Shown here piece by piece: positions 31,946-42,145 of a stretch of DNA of 64,000 bases. A program made the translations under genes and the position numbers. The stretch comes from Aquatica leii. Its lineage: Eukaryota; Arthropoda; Insecta; Coleoptera; Lampyridae. Under the pieces are notes generated by a model that saw nothing but the letters and a program-made list of their open reading frames with translations, did no database searches and had not been told where the DNA came from. Location of the stretch: contig CM069432.1 in assembly GCA_035610365.1 (NCBI GenBank), positions 71,118,520 to 71,182,519 of the forward strand, in the 5' to 3' direction. The first letter of the stretch is position 1. Each line of letters starts with the position of its first letter.

Positions 31946-34192
31946 ATGACAATTAAACATCAATTTCTAAATTCTCATACTGAGCGAATTTTTCGCAAAG
32001 CTGGCTTCGAACTATTACGTTCGGAAATTCACAATAAACGCAAAGTACTGGATTCTGTCAGCAAACAGCTATACAAGTTACATTTAACTTTGTCTAATAA
32101 ATTAGAATACTCGATATGGGTAAAAATAGATGCTATCACTACGATACAAGCTAACAAGATTTATGAACAATCAAAAATGAAACAAACTAAGAAATTCGAG
32201 CGATTACATCCTTCACAGCCTAAGAAAACGTTAGACGACCATAAAGTGATTATCAACCTAACAGACACGGTTTTGGATGCACAGACCACATCCTTGTTGA
32301 AGAAGGGTTTTAACTACGCCGTTACGCCTAAGACAACTCCGATAGAAGATATAGTATGTGGAGTAGAAGCTGCAATACGCACTCTACCTAAGGAGATCTC
32401 TGAAACTATTCGACAAGATGTTTGCAATATTGTAAGAAAAGCAAAACCGCCACGCTCTAATATTAACAGACATGAGAGAGTTGCAGCTAAGCGGTTACGT
32501 GAGAATAAGGACATTCTAGTATTGAGGGCAGATAAAGGAAACGTTACAGTCGTTATGAACATACAAGATTACAACGACAAAATGACGAACTTACTCTCAG
32601 AAGATTGCTACATACGTCTACAGAGAAACCCTTTAAACTCCTTGTGCACTAAGGTAAACTCCGCTATCAAAAACTCCACTACTATCGATATCAACATGAA
32701 ACAGACTTTGATTGTCAAAAATCCGGTTATGCCACGAATCTACGGTCTTCCCAAAATACACAAAGAAGGAGTCCCCCTTCGACCGATAGTGAGCACTATC
32801 AATTCACCAACCCAATCGTTAGCACGTTATCTAGCTGCAAAACTCTTGCCGTTGACAGGAAATACAGAAACTCACATCAAAGATTCTACAGACTTTGTAG
32901 AGAAAATTAAGAACTTGCGTATAACAAAAGAAGATATTTTAGTCAGCTTTGACGTGGTATCTCTTTTTACTAAAGTCCCGGTCGACGAAGTGTTGTTTTT
33001 GCTCAAGGAGAGAATTACTGAAGAAGAAGTTCTGCTCATCGAACTCTGCCTCAAAAACACTTATTTCAGTTATAACGACAACTTGTTTAAACAAGTAGAA
33101 GGAGCGGCCATGGGTTCACCGCTCTCTCCAGTTATAGCCAATATTTACATGGAATATTTTGAAACTGAAATTATGAAAAATGTTGAGTTAAAACCAAAAG
33201 CTTGGTTCAGATATGTTGATGATACGTTTGTTGTATGGCCTCATGGCAAAGATAAACTAAACCAGTTCTTTCAACATCTAAACTCTGCACATAACAGCAT
33301 TAAGTTTACTATGGAGTTAGAACATAACAGCAGTCTAGCCTTTCTTGATGTACTAGTGATAAAGAAAAATAACGGAAAATTGGGGCATTCCGTTTATAGA
33401 AAGAAAACGCACACTAATAGATACTTAAACGCCGAATCTCACCACCATCCAGTACAGAAGAATACTGTTTTGCATACTTTAGCCAAAAGAGCTATACGTG
33501 TGTCAGATAACGAAAATCTACAAAAGGAAAAGGAAACATTGTTGGAGTCCCTACAACAAAATGGATACGGGTTCAAAGAGAACCAAAACGCATGGAAAAG
33601 AACATTAAATCCAAAAGTCAAAGAAGACTTATCACCTCCTACTAGCACCGCTTATTTACCTTACTGTATGGGTTCAACAGACAAAATAAGCAGGGTGCTA
33701 AAGAAACATAATATTAAAACTGTCTTTACGACTAAGGATACCCTGAACACCTGGTTTACATCTGCTAAAGACAAACAAGGGTCTCTAAAACATGCCGGAG
33801 TTTACAAAATTCCTTGTTCCTGTGGATCAAGTTATATAGGACAGACGGGACGTTCTATTGAAGTTAGAGTAAAAGAACATATGGCTGACTGCAAACACCG
33901 CAGAGTTACTAAATCAGCAGTGGCAGAACACGTGTGGAACCAAGGACACACGCTGAACTTTGACCAAACTAAAGTGTTGGCTAGAACTCCTTTCTACTTT
34001 CCCAGACTAATCCGCGAAGCTGTGGAAATAGAAAAACATCCTTGTAATATGAACCGAGAAGACGGTTTAAGACTCAGCAAATCTTGGCTACCAGTATTAT
34101 ATCCTCTAAGACAAAGATCGACTTTCTTGGAAAAGACACAAACACTTACTCCGAGTAATAACGAAGTCAGTCAAGCGGTAACGGAACGATAA
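31946..34192 (+). CDS. Penelope-like RT with GIY-YIG endonuclease
   Basis: Main protein, 748 residues from ATG 31946 (open frame from 31934 without ATG). In order: N-terminal helical region, the Penelope DKG motif (LRADKGNVTVVM), RT palm (GVPLRPIVSTINSPTQSLA, VSFDVVSLFTKVP, EGAAMGSPLSPVIANIYM, catalytic YVDDTF at 33212-33229), thumb with YLNAESHHHP, and a C-terminal GIY-YIG nuclease (GVYKIPCSCGSSYIGQTGR, then AEHVW and REAVEIEKHP). This enzyme nicks the target and primes cDNA synthesis there. The only damage seen is a 1-nt shift before the ATG, separating the RLRQKKEKLL helix from RFIKGCRDHNVL. It could be close to active. Confidence 0.93.
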   Translation: MTIKHQFLNSHTERIFRKAGFELLRSEIHNKRKVLDSVSKQLYKLHLTLSNKLEYSIWVKIDAITTIQANKIYEQSKMKQTKKFERLHPSQPKKTLDDHKVIINLTDTVLDAQTTSLLKKGFNYAVTPKTTPIEDIVCGVEAAIRTLPKEISETIRQDVCNIVRKAKPPRSNINRHERVAAKRLRENKDILVLRADKGNVTVVMNIQDYNDKMTNLLSEDCYIRLQRNPLNSLCTKVNSAIKNSTTIDINMKQTLIVKNPVMPRIYGLPKIHKEGVPLRPIVSTINSPTQSLARYLAAKLLPLTGNTETHIKDSTDFVEKIKNLRITKEDILVSFDVVSLFTKVPVDEVLFLLKERITEEEVLLIELCLKNTYFSYNDNLFKQVEGAAMGSPLSPVIANIYMEYFETEIMKNVELKPKAWFRYVDDTFVVWPHGKDKLNQFFQHLNSAHNSIKFTMELEHNSSLAFLDVLVIKKNNGKLGHSVYRKKTHTNRYLNAESHHHPVQKNTVLHTLAKRAIRVSDNENLQKEKETLLESLQQNGYGFKENQNAWKRTLNPKVKEDLSPPTSTAYLPYCMGSTDKISRVLKKHNIKTVFTTKDTLNTWFTSAKDKQGSLKHAGVYKIPCSCGSSYIGQTGRSIEVRVKEHMADCKHRRVTKSAVAEHVWNQGHTLNFDQTKVLARTPFYFPRLIREAVEIEKHPCNMNREDGLRLSKSWLPVLYPLRQRSTFLEKTQTLTPSNNEVSQAVTER

Positions 34193-34447
34193 GGTTCGTT
34201 AATCACGCTAATCGCTATTGGTATAAATATCGTTATTTCCACTTTTTCTTTCAGTGACATTTACCACTCTGAAGATGCAAGCTGCAATGTCTTGCGAAAC
34301 GTCAGTTTGTTTGGGTTCACGAACGACAATACGGCAAAGGCCAAGTTCTACTTCTTGTTTTGGCTCTCAAGAAGAGACTATGACCAAGCCTAAGTCTGGG
34401 TGTTTTACTACGACGCGGTCTAAGCCGAAAGTCGCTTATGATTTTAA
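33904..34447 (+). repeat. downstream pLTR of Penelope-like element
   Basis: Direct repeat of 31244-31787. Differences seen: A for G in GGAAAAGACACA and T for C in ATCGTTATTTCC. It overlaps the end of the RT/EN ORF, which stops at 34192. Confidence 0.92.
34266..34306 (+). ncRNA. hammerhead ribozyme-like core, downstream pLTR
   Basis: Same sequence as 31606-31646, offset 2660 bp. Two cores exactly one element unit apart would let a full-length transcript be trimmed to unit length. Confidence 0.6.
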
Positions 34448-34455
34448 TTGTTTTT

Positions 34456-34525
34456 GATAAATATCTTTAGATTTAATTAGTTCGCTTAGTTATAAACGTG
34501 TTCATATTTTTAGTATAAATAAATT
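34456..34525. repeat. unclassified repeat, right half of copy B
   Basis: ATATCTTTAGATTTAATTAG matches ATATCGTTAGATTTAATTAA at 17192-17211, and TAGTTATAAACGTGT matches 18230. Completes the repeat that the Penelope element split. Confidence 0.5.
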
Positions 34526-35827
34526 AATTTAATAATAATCGTTACAATATATTACAAATATAATCATGCAATTTCTAAAACTATGAACGTGTCTTATCAG
34601 TCTTATCAGTTTCACAAAATAACATGTATACTTACAAAAATACAAATATGTAAATACTCTATAATAGTAAAGGTATGTAAAAATGCTCTTTGCATTATAA
34701 GTAATGTATTTATAGAAGTTTACATCATTGTAAGAACGCACAATAGAATATATCAAAGTTATGGCTGAAAATGTATTTAAATTAATACATATTTCAGTCA
34801 ACTGAAAAAATTGTTTTAGTAATAACACTCGTGATACAAAAAGATTCTAGAAGTTTTGCTCAATTTATTTTTATTTACTTTGGTCCGACCATTTGTAAAA
34901 TTACAAGTACCTTAATATAATGCTTTATTCCACTCTCTTACTAGAAATTTGAGATTGACATTTTTTCAATTTACTTAAGTAACAAAGTAGAAACGTATAA
35001 TTTTAAGTAGAAAGTAATACAAATGAAATCAGGCCGTAAGAAACAATATACAAAGAAGTTAGACTAGCGGAGGACATATGAGGTCGCATCAGTCAAAGTA
35101 CGGTCCATTACGCGCAGCTAAGCGATACTGGCTAATGGCTGCAAACCGGAGATGGATGGTTGGTCTAAACGCTAGCAATAAGGTCGCTTCGAAAAGAAAT
35201 CGAATAGGATTATTGTCTATAAGTTAATTCGTTCATCATTTATTTTCCTTAAATACCACTTTTGCTTAAAAGATTTTTGAAATCTCAATTTATGTACAAT
35301 CAATAAAAGTATTTCTTTCTTAACGGCGTACGCGCCATATAATGTACTTTAAGAGTTTTGTTTAAGAAGTTTTAGTAACGGTTGTATTTGTGTGTGTGTT
35401 TTTTTTTTCTTTTCTTACTTAACTATGTTGTTTAAATACTTATAATACAACAAATATATTTGCTGTTATCATTATTATTTTTAGATACATAAAGATTGCT
35501 AGATAATCGAACACGCAGTTTTAAAATTTAAGTATTTTTATGTTTTTTTTTATTTTGCAATTACATAAACTAGTATTATTTTTCATATTACAACTATTTA
35601 TATATAAGTTTTACTACAAAAATGAGATTATAGTAAAAGTGTACAAGTATGTGTATGGGGTTAAATAAATTTTCTTAATTTTTATAAACTATTTATGAAT
35701 AAAATTTGCAAGTAAACGTGGCATAACTATAAAGATATTAATTAATAATAAGACAATTCTTTACTTTAGAAAATCGAACCACTCCAGTTTGTTTAATCTA
35801 AAGTCTCATATTTTTCACTGTAAATAG
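34526..35827. other. AT-rich intergenic DNA
   Basis: No gene recognised. 35085-35210 is less AT-rich and open in one plus frame, but matches no family I know. Confidence 0.4.
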
Positions 35828-36000
35828 CAGTGGCGGTTGGTGGTCAATGTTGCTAGAAGGTTATTTCAATATTAAACTTCAAAAATGCATTCTTACTTTG
35901 TAGCGTAACTGTTCGTCGCAGCGTTTATTTGATTCGATTGTAGCAAGGTACTGAATTGTGGACTGTATTTTCTTCACTTGTTGCAATTAAAACTTGAGCA
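35828..36000 (+). mobile_element. hAT-type MITE end
   Basis: Begins CAGTGGCGGTTGGTGGTCAA, a typical hAT-like terminus, and stays similar for about 70 bp to the reverse complement of 48820-48893 (TTATTTCAATATTAAACTTC against TCATTTCAATAATAATACTTC). The right boundary was not found, so 36000 is approximate. Confidence 0.55.
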
Positions 36001-36159
36001 ATTTCTAATGGTATTTATTACATGATGATATAAAAGAATTGACAATGTTTAATCTAACGTCTTAGTTTACAGACGGCTTAACGCACATAAACCTCCAAAA
36101 CCACATTGGTAGAGGGGTCTCAAACGGCCTTAAACAAAATGTACAGTAAATCTCAAACA
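36001..36159 (-). repeat. 3' LTR start of the second BEL/Pao element
   Basis: On the minus strand the sequence after pol runs CCGGTGAGCA then TGTTTGAGATTTACTG from 36159, fitting a polypurine tract and a TGTT LTR start. The LTR end was not located. Confidence 0.4.
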
Positions 36160-36298
36160 TGCTCACCGGCAATTGAAAATTTCACACAATATTTTCAATT
36201 GAAGCGTAGAATAACAAAGCATATATAAAAATTAAATAACAACTACAACATAATATATGACAGAATACAGAACAATAATACAAAAGAATAATAAAGTT

Positions 36299-37400
36299 TT
36301 ACTGCTCTAATGGCAGAGGACATAATTTAGCAAATGAGCGTCGAAGTGTTCTACTATTAGTATGCGCAGAAACAACACGATTCACACCGTCACTGCCAGA
36401 ATGGATTTGCGTGATTCTTCCTAACTTCCAGCACTAAAGTTCCTAGTTTGAGATCAGATTGATGGGACTTCCGTTTTTGCTTTTTCTGCAACTATAAGAT
36501 GTACTATTTGTTCCAACGTCGCCATAGATGCTGGTGAATCTGTTGGACCTTTTGGAATACGGATAGACGAGAAGTAAGAACTCCAGTAACGTCTGGATCT
36601 GGTAATGTTGTTAAAGGTCTTCCAACCAGGAAGTGCGCAGGCGTAAGTGGTTGAAGGTTATTTGGGTCAGATGAAGGAGGACACAAAGGACGGAGGTTAA
36701 AGGTTACTCCTATCTCTGAAAGCAAAGTACATAGCTCTTCAAATGTCAGAATACAGCTTCCTATAACACGTTTGAGGTGATGCTTGCAGGACTTGATGCC
36801 TGCTTTCCACAATCCTCCAAAGTAAGGACAATGTGCCGGTGCAAAATGCCAATTAATTCTTTTGCACGCGACAGTCTCGGGAATTATCTTATCTTGCAAC
36901 CGACAAAATTTGTTCCGTTGTCAGAGTATACATGTAGGGGTTTGCCACGGCACGCTACAAATTTACGAAAATTTAATAAAACAGATTCTGTTGATAAATC
37001 TGTCACCAATTTGAGGTGAGAAGCTTTGGTTGAGAAACAAACATATAAACAAATATATGCCTTTGAAACTTTGGCACCGCGACCGTTGCAATCTTTGACC
37101 ATCAACGAGCCGGCAAAGTCAACACCCACAACATAAAAAGGATAAGATAATTGAACTCGTGAAGATGGCATGTTGACCATGATCGGTTGGATCAACTTTA
37201 GTGTTAATCAACAGCATCTAACGCAACGATAAGCTTTGATAAGGGATGCTTTCCCTGTAAGAGTACGGGATGGATGTTTTTTGTCAAAAGCAAATTGGAA
37301 ATTTTGAAGTCTACCGCCAACGCGAATTGTGCCTTCGAACTTCAGAAACGGGCTGAAGCCCAGCAATGACGAAGTAGTTTTTAAAGGTTTTCTTTGTGAA
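36299..37400 (-). pseudogene. pol: second BEL/Pao integrase and C-terminal domain
   Basis: Minus strand. 36884-37195 carries the core start VVGVDFAGSLMVKD and the second core motif SDNGTNFVG; 36504-36899 carries AHCPYFGGLWKAGIKS, FNLRPLCPPSSDPNNL and TPAHFLVGRPL. The C-terminal domain reads HSGSDGVNRVVSAHTNS and KLCPLPLEQ, with TAA at 36299-36301. A zinc-binding region with CVRC-like residues lies around 37195-37330. Several frameshifts separate the pieces. Better preserved at protein level than the first BEL copy. Confidence 0.85.
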
Positions 37401-39290
37401 CGTTGTAAATTTACTAAGAAACGATTCCGCTTGAGCGGCTTTAATTAGGCCTAATAGAGACCTATTAATTTCCATGAGCATAAGAGGCCCTAAAAAACGA
37501 CCCTCCTTGGCGCTTGAACAATTCTTAGAAAATCGCAAGCAATATGAGATGACTCGTTCGAGCCTGGTGAGACTCGAGAAGTCTGAAAATCGAAAGAATG
37601 GCTCCGTTGCTACTAAGTACTGGGATTGTATCTTCATATCAGGAAGCTCTGTTTTGGTAGACTGGTAGTTGGGCCAACATAACGAATCTTAGGTAAGCCA
37701 AGGTGGAGCCTGTCACCACAGCGTCAAAGTTTTTAGGATTTAGAGCGTGGTTCCCCTAGAGAGTAAATTGGCAAGATTTGATATAATGAGGCTACGAAAC
37801 GCCAGAAATGAAGCTGAAGCTCTACCATAAGTGACAATGTTGAGATCGTATGACTTAACGGGATCTAATGGTGAAAAACGCCATAGAATGCCTTGAATCT
37901 TTAACTAGGTTCTACTCAAACCTGCCGATACATCTTTTCAATACAGAAGAGATCGCATAAAAATATTTACGAAATCATACTAAAATAGAAAATAGATCCT
38001 GTTAAATTGTGGAGCCTACTTTTTTTATGCTGTTAAGAGAATAGCTCGGTAGTTACTTGAAAACCATTGAATACCACTCGAAGTATTGTGGTAAAACTGT
38101 CCTTTTTAAGACTCCATGGTGTGGGAGATAATAAGAGATTGATGTGACATTCAAACTAGGCGACATGTGATCTTAATTCTAAATATTCCCTCATGAATGC
38201 TGAATAACGATTGAAAAGTTCTGGATTGGCTTAAAGACGCCGCTCCAGAGATAAAAATCTATTTTGAGCTACGGCGAAAGAGTCGTCTAATACCTTAATA
38301 GGTTGTTTTAGAGGAATAGAGACAACAAATCTACCCTCTTGATCTTTTAGTGTGTTTTGCACGAAATGGGATTCACAAAAATTCTCCTCCGAAGAGAAAA
38401 TTCTGTCAGTTGTATAACTTTCTAATTCCCAAAATCGAGATAATTGATCTGGGTTTTCAGAAATGCTCAGATGACATTGCACCTGGTTAGGAAAACTAGA
38501 GTACATAGGGCCAAACACGACCCAGCCAAACCGAGTCTTTTAAAGAATCGGCAGATTGGCACCTAACCGCATCTGCCCAATGCAAAGGAGTTCGAAGAAA
38601 GCTGATAAACTTATTAAAAAATCGATTTGACCGGAATAGCCGAAAAATGGTTCAGACAATCGGATGTTGTCTGGAATCACAACTTTAGAATGATCTATCT
38701 AAAAGAAAAGAAGCATTCCAGTAATATCGTCTAGTAGAAGGCAAGAGAGATTAATCTTGCAAAAAGAATGATGAGCGGAGAGCTCGAAATTACAACTCGA
38801 ACGTATGTGGGAAAGAAAGCCCTTCAGCCCGGAAACTGTAATGTTTACTTGGCAAGTAGGCAATCTCAGCTTTTCACATAGGTCTGAACGTATAAAGTTT
38901 GATTGGCTGCCCGAATCAAGAAGTACGCGAATAGAGTGGAAGGTTTCCTAAGTGTCAAGAATCTCACAGGTTGCAGTTGGCAACAAAACCTTGATTGTAT
39001 CCGAGCAGAAAGCATGTTAACATTAGACGTACATACAGTGCATTTTTTAAAGGTGTCCATAGAGATTTACATGCTAATATTTTATCCTCTTGTTAACTTG
39101 TGTATCTCTGTGGGTTTGATGCAACTTTTTATTTAAATAAATAAAATAGACACTGTTCTACAGAATGCACATTTTTGCAAACACCACATCCTTCTTTATT
39201 TGATTTATTGTAGCATTTAAAGTTCAAATAATTATGCGAAAATGAGTGCGTGAGAATCACTTTACCTTTGAAATTAGCAAAACATTGAAA
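37401..39290 (-). pseudogene. pol: second BEL/Pao protease and RT remnant with gag end
   Basis: Minus strand: 38231-38518 reads DQLSRFWELESY, then FVVSIPLKQPIKVL and RFLSLERRL, the BEL segment between protease and RT. Around 38880-38995 is the protease VLLDSGSQSNFIRSDLCEKL in a broken frame. 39130-39260 has Cys/His-rich text (CYNKSNKEGCGVC) that fits the gag zinc knuckle end. RT between 37640 and 38230 is heavily decayed. No 5' LTR remains; Copia sequence begins beyond 39350. Confidence 0.7.
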
Positions 39291-39354
39291 CGTGTCTTCA
39301 ATGAAATAGATGACAGATGTCAGTTTGACATAATGTAAAATAATAAATAACTAT

Positions 39355-39411
39355 TAAATAAATATTTAGATTTAGTAAAATAACTAAATAAATATTTAGA
39401 TTTAGTAAAAG
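39355..39411. repeat. 30-bp tandem repeat at the Copia gag edge
   Basis: TAAATAAATATTTAGATTTA repeats at 39355 and 39385 with a 30-bp period, nearly two units. The second unit runs straight into the Copia gag frame, so the repeat lies at the truncation point of the element. Confidence 0.85.
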
Positions 39412-39944
39412 ATGCAAAAAGTGCAAAGCAAATGATGTCCTCATTAGAAGATATTTTTGAAAGAAAAAGCGTATTTACCAAGCTTACACTCAAAAAGAAA
39501 TTGTTAGTTTTAAACTTACAAAAAATTGAAAAGTTGGAGGATCATTTCCTTAAATTTGATAAAATAATTAGAGAATTAGAAAATGTAGGTTCAAAGGTCG
39601 AAGAATCCGATAAAGTATGTAATTTGCTGCTATCACTAAATGAATATGATCCAGTAATTACTGCAATAGAAACTTTAAATACAGAAGTTACAATGGACTT
39701 TGTTAAATCGAGACTACTAGTCGAAGAAATTAAATTAAAATCAAGAAATAATCACAAAAATGGAACAGGTGACGTAGCGTTTAAAGTTCATCAAATTATA
39801 TGTTTTAAATGTAAAAAGGAAGGGCATAAATCATGGGAATGTCAACAAAATGTACAATACAAAAAGACAAGACCTAATTTTCAAAGTGGAAGATTTTCAA
39901 GATATAAAGGGCAAGGTCGTAGTAGTAACAAAAGGGCAAATTAA
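39391..39944 (+). pseudogene. gag: Copia gag, 5'-truncated
   Basis: Open frame YLDLVKDAKSAKQMMSSLED (from about 39391; first ATG 39432) to TAA at 39942-39944. It matches the second half of Copia-type Gag, with LLLSLNEYDPVITAIETL and the zinc knuckle CFKCKKEGHKSWEC. The N-terminal Gag residues, 5' LTR and leader are missing. The frame itself is open, so the truncation happened at integration or by later deletion. Confidence 0.85.
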
Positions 39945-40013
39945 GCAAGTAGCGAGCGTCAAGATATATCCTTCATTGCATTAAACTGTATTACACAAAT
40001 AAACGAGAACAAT

Positions 40014-40529
40014 GTGTTCATTGTAGATTCTGGTGCCACACAACATATAGTTAGAAAAGAAGATGAAGAATTTATGACCGACATTGAAGTGTTAAATAAT
40101 GAAATAACTATTCCAGTAGCTAATAGAGAAAATATGGTTGGAAAGAAAAAAGGTGTATTACATGGTATTTGTCAAGGAAGAAAATTGTCATTCACAGCGC
40201 TTATTGTTGATGGAGTAAAACATAATCTCATTTCCGTAAGGCAATTATTCAGCAAAGGAATCAAGGTACATTTTGAATCAGAAATTGTTAAATTAGTAGG
40301 AAATAATTTTGAAATTAAATGCGAGTCCGTAAACAATTCATTTTTATTAAAAATTGATAGAGAAAATTATAAATATGAAGAATGTTACAAAATAAATGAA
40401 GATAAAAGTATTTGGCATCGTAGGTTCGGCCATCTGTATAGACGTGGACTTGAAGCTTTAGGGCTACCTATTAATGAAAACGTTTGTTCAGAATGTGTAG
40501 AAGGAAAAGCAACAAGGAAACCGTTCTAG
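40014..40529 (+). pseudogene. pol: Copia protease and GAG-pre-integrase domain
   Basis: FIVDSGATQHIV is the aspartic protease active site, and the end holds the pre-integrase zinc-finger-like region WHRRFGHLYRRGLEALG with CSECVEGKATRKPF. A TAG (40527-40529) ends the frame where integrase should follow. Start codon not meaningful, as this is an internal polyprotein segment. Confidence 0.88.
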
Positions 40530-41170
40530 ATCTAATCTAATACACACAGATATTTCAGGACCAATAAATCCAAATACCGAAGAAGGTTATAAGTATTTTC
40601 AAGTTTTAATCGATGATTTTTCACACTTTGTTAAATTATTAAAGTCAAAAAACGAAGCAGAACAACACATAATTGATTTTATAAAACTGATTAAAACCCA
40701 ACATGGAATGAAAACAAAACGAATACGATGTGACAATGGTGGAGAATTTTCTTCAAATAATTTTTAAAAAAATTTGTAGGTTGAAAGGCATAGAAATACA
40801 GTATAGAATTCCTTAATGTCCTCAACAAAATGGAACATCTAAAAGGATGAATAGAACACTAATAGATAAAGTACGTGTAAAACTTGAAGAGACGAAACTA
40901 CCAAAAACATTATGGGGAGAAGCGATTCAATGTTCAGCATACGAGTTAAACAGGTCCCCAACCGCTGCAAACTTTGGTACATTTTTGGAAGTCAAGCATG
41001 GGTAATTAAACTCCATAAACAAGATAAATTGACAACACGATCAGAACTGTCGAGAATGGTTGGTTACTGTGAAGGAGAATACCGCTTATGGAAATTTAAA
41101 GAAGGAAAAATAATTTGTGCTAGAGATGTTACATTCGATGAAAAAATGTCAAGTTTATGTCAGAATATTT
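40530..41170 (+). pseudogene. pol: Copia integrase remnant
   Basis: NLIHTDISGPINPN carries the first catalytic Asp and RCDNGGEF the second. The third motif reads PQQNGTSKRMNRTL, with Lys where the catalytic Glu belongs. Frames change near 40530, 40770 and 40960, and sequence between TAANFGTF and GSQAW is deleted. The tail (41157-41441) contains a Glu/Lys-rich linker and the start of the RT segment. Confidence 0.8.
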
Positions 41171-41441
41171 AACAAACGAAAAGCGTGAAAGAGAAAATAA
41201 AATAGTGATTGATGAAGATGGAGAAAAAGAAGAGAATAGTAATAACGAAAGACAAGATGATAAAAACGAGAAAACAAAACCAGGTTCAGATACAGATGAC
41301 AAAGAAGTGAATAGTATAACGAAAACAAAAGTTGGAAGAATAGTCAAAATTCCACAGCATATGAATGAATATGAAATATATTTTGCGTATTGTTTATTAA
41401 GTAGTCAGGAAGAAGCAAAATCCTACAAAGAAGCAGATTAA

Positions 41442-42145
41442 ATCAGTGAATGGAAAGAAGCAATAAAAAAGGAATTAGATTCGCATAAGAAACTAAAAAC
41501 TTGGGAAGAAACTGAGACACCTAAGGATAAAAACATAAGTGAAACTAAATGGACATTTAAAATAAAAGAAGATTAAACAAGAAAAGCAAGATTAGTAGGA
41601 AAAGGTTTTTAATTGAAGGAGGAGAATTATTTCGAGCCATTATATGCTCCAGTTGCACGCATGGCTACTATAAGAATAATGTTAAATCAAGCTTTACAGA
41701 AGAATTGGATAATTAAACAACTAGATATACCGACTGCATTTCTTAATGGTGAGTTAAAATCAGAAATTTATATTTATCCACCTAATGGGTTAAAAGTAAA
41801 AACTGAAGTTTTAAAACTTAATCGAGCACTTTATGGATTAAAAGAATCACCTAAAGTATGGAATGATAGATTTAATACTTTTGCAATTAAAAACAATTTC
41901 AAAAGATCAAAATATGATTGTTGTTTGTACTGTAGTGAGACTGTATGGATGATTATTTATGTTGATGACATTTTGTTAACTGGAAATCAAGTAAAAGTTG
42001 AAGTAATAGTAAAATCTTTAAAAAACGAATTTCAAGCAAAACATGGGTGAAGTAAAAAATTTTCTTGGTATGAATATTACACGAAGCGAAAATTGTCTAA
42101 AAATTTCTCAAACAAATATGATAAGGAAGATTGTTAAAAACTTTA
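41442..42145 (+). pseudogene. pol: Copia reverse transcriptase, first part
   Basis: RT_Ymf-type RT: ISEWKEAIKKEL, FEPLYAPVARMATIRIML, QLDIPTAFLNGELKSEIYIY, and the catalytic IIYVDDILLTGN (near 41957). Stops interrupt one single frame at 41439-41441, about 41574-41576 and 41610-41612, each a TAA where a CAA Gln would fit. A 1-nt shift near 42044 leads to MGEVKNFLGMNITRS. It breaks off at IVKNF where the DD82E transposon inserted. Confidence 0.9.

Larger units (their letters stand above)
31139..34455 (+). mobile_element. full-length Penelope-like element with target duplication
   Basis: Flanked by a 13-bp direct repeat TTTAATTGTTTTT (31139-31151 and 34443-34455). Layout: inverted copy of the pLTR end (31160-31243), upstream pLTR (31244-31787), body with RT and GIY-YIG ORF, and downstream pLTR (33904-34447). 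The pLTRs differ at only two bases that I can see in 544, so the insertion is recent. Confidence 0.9.

Noticed and set aside
35085..35215. Short plus-strand open stretch with MAANRRWMVGLNAS
   Set aside because: Only about 40 residues, stops on both sides, no family recognised.
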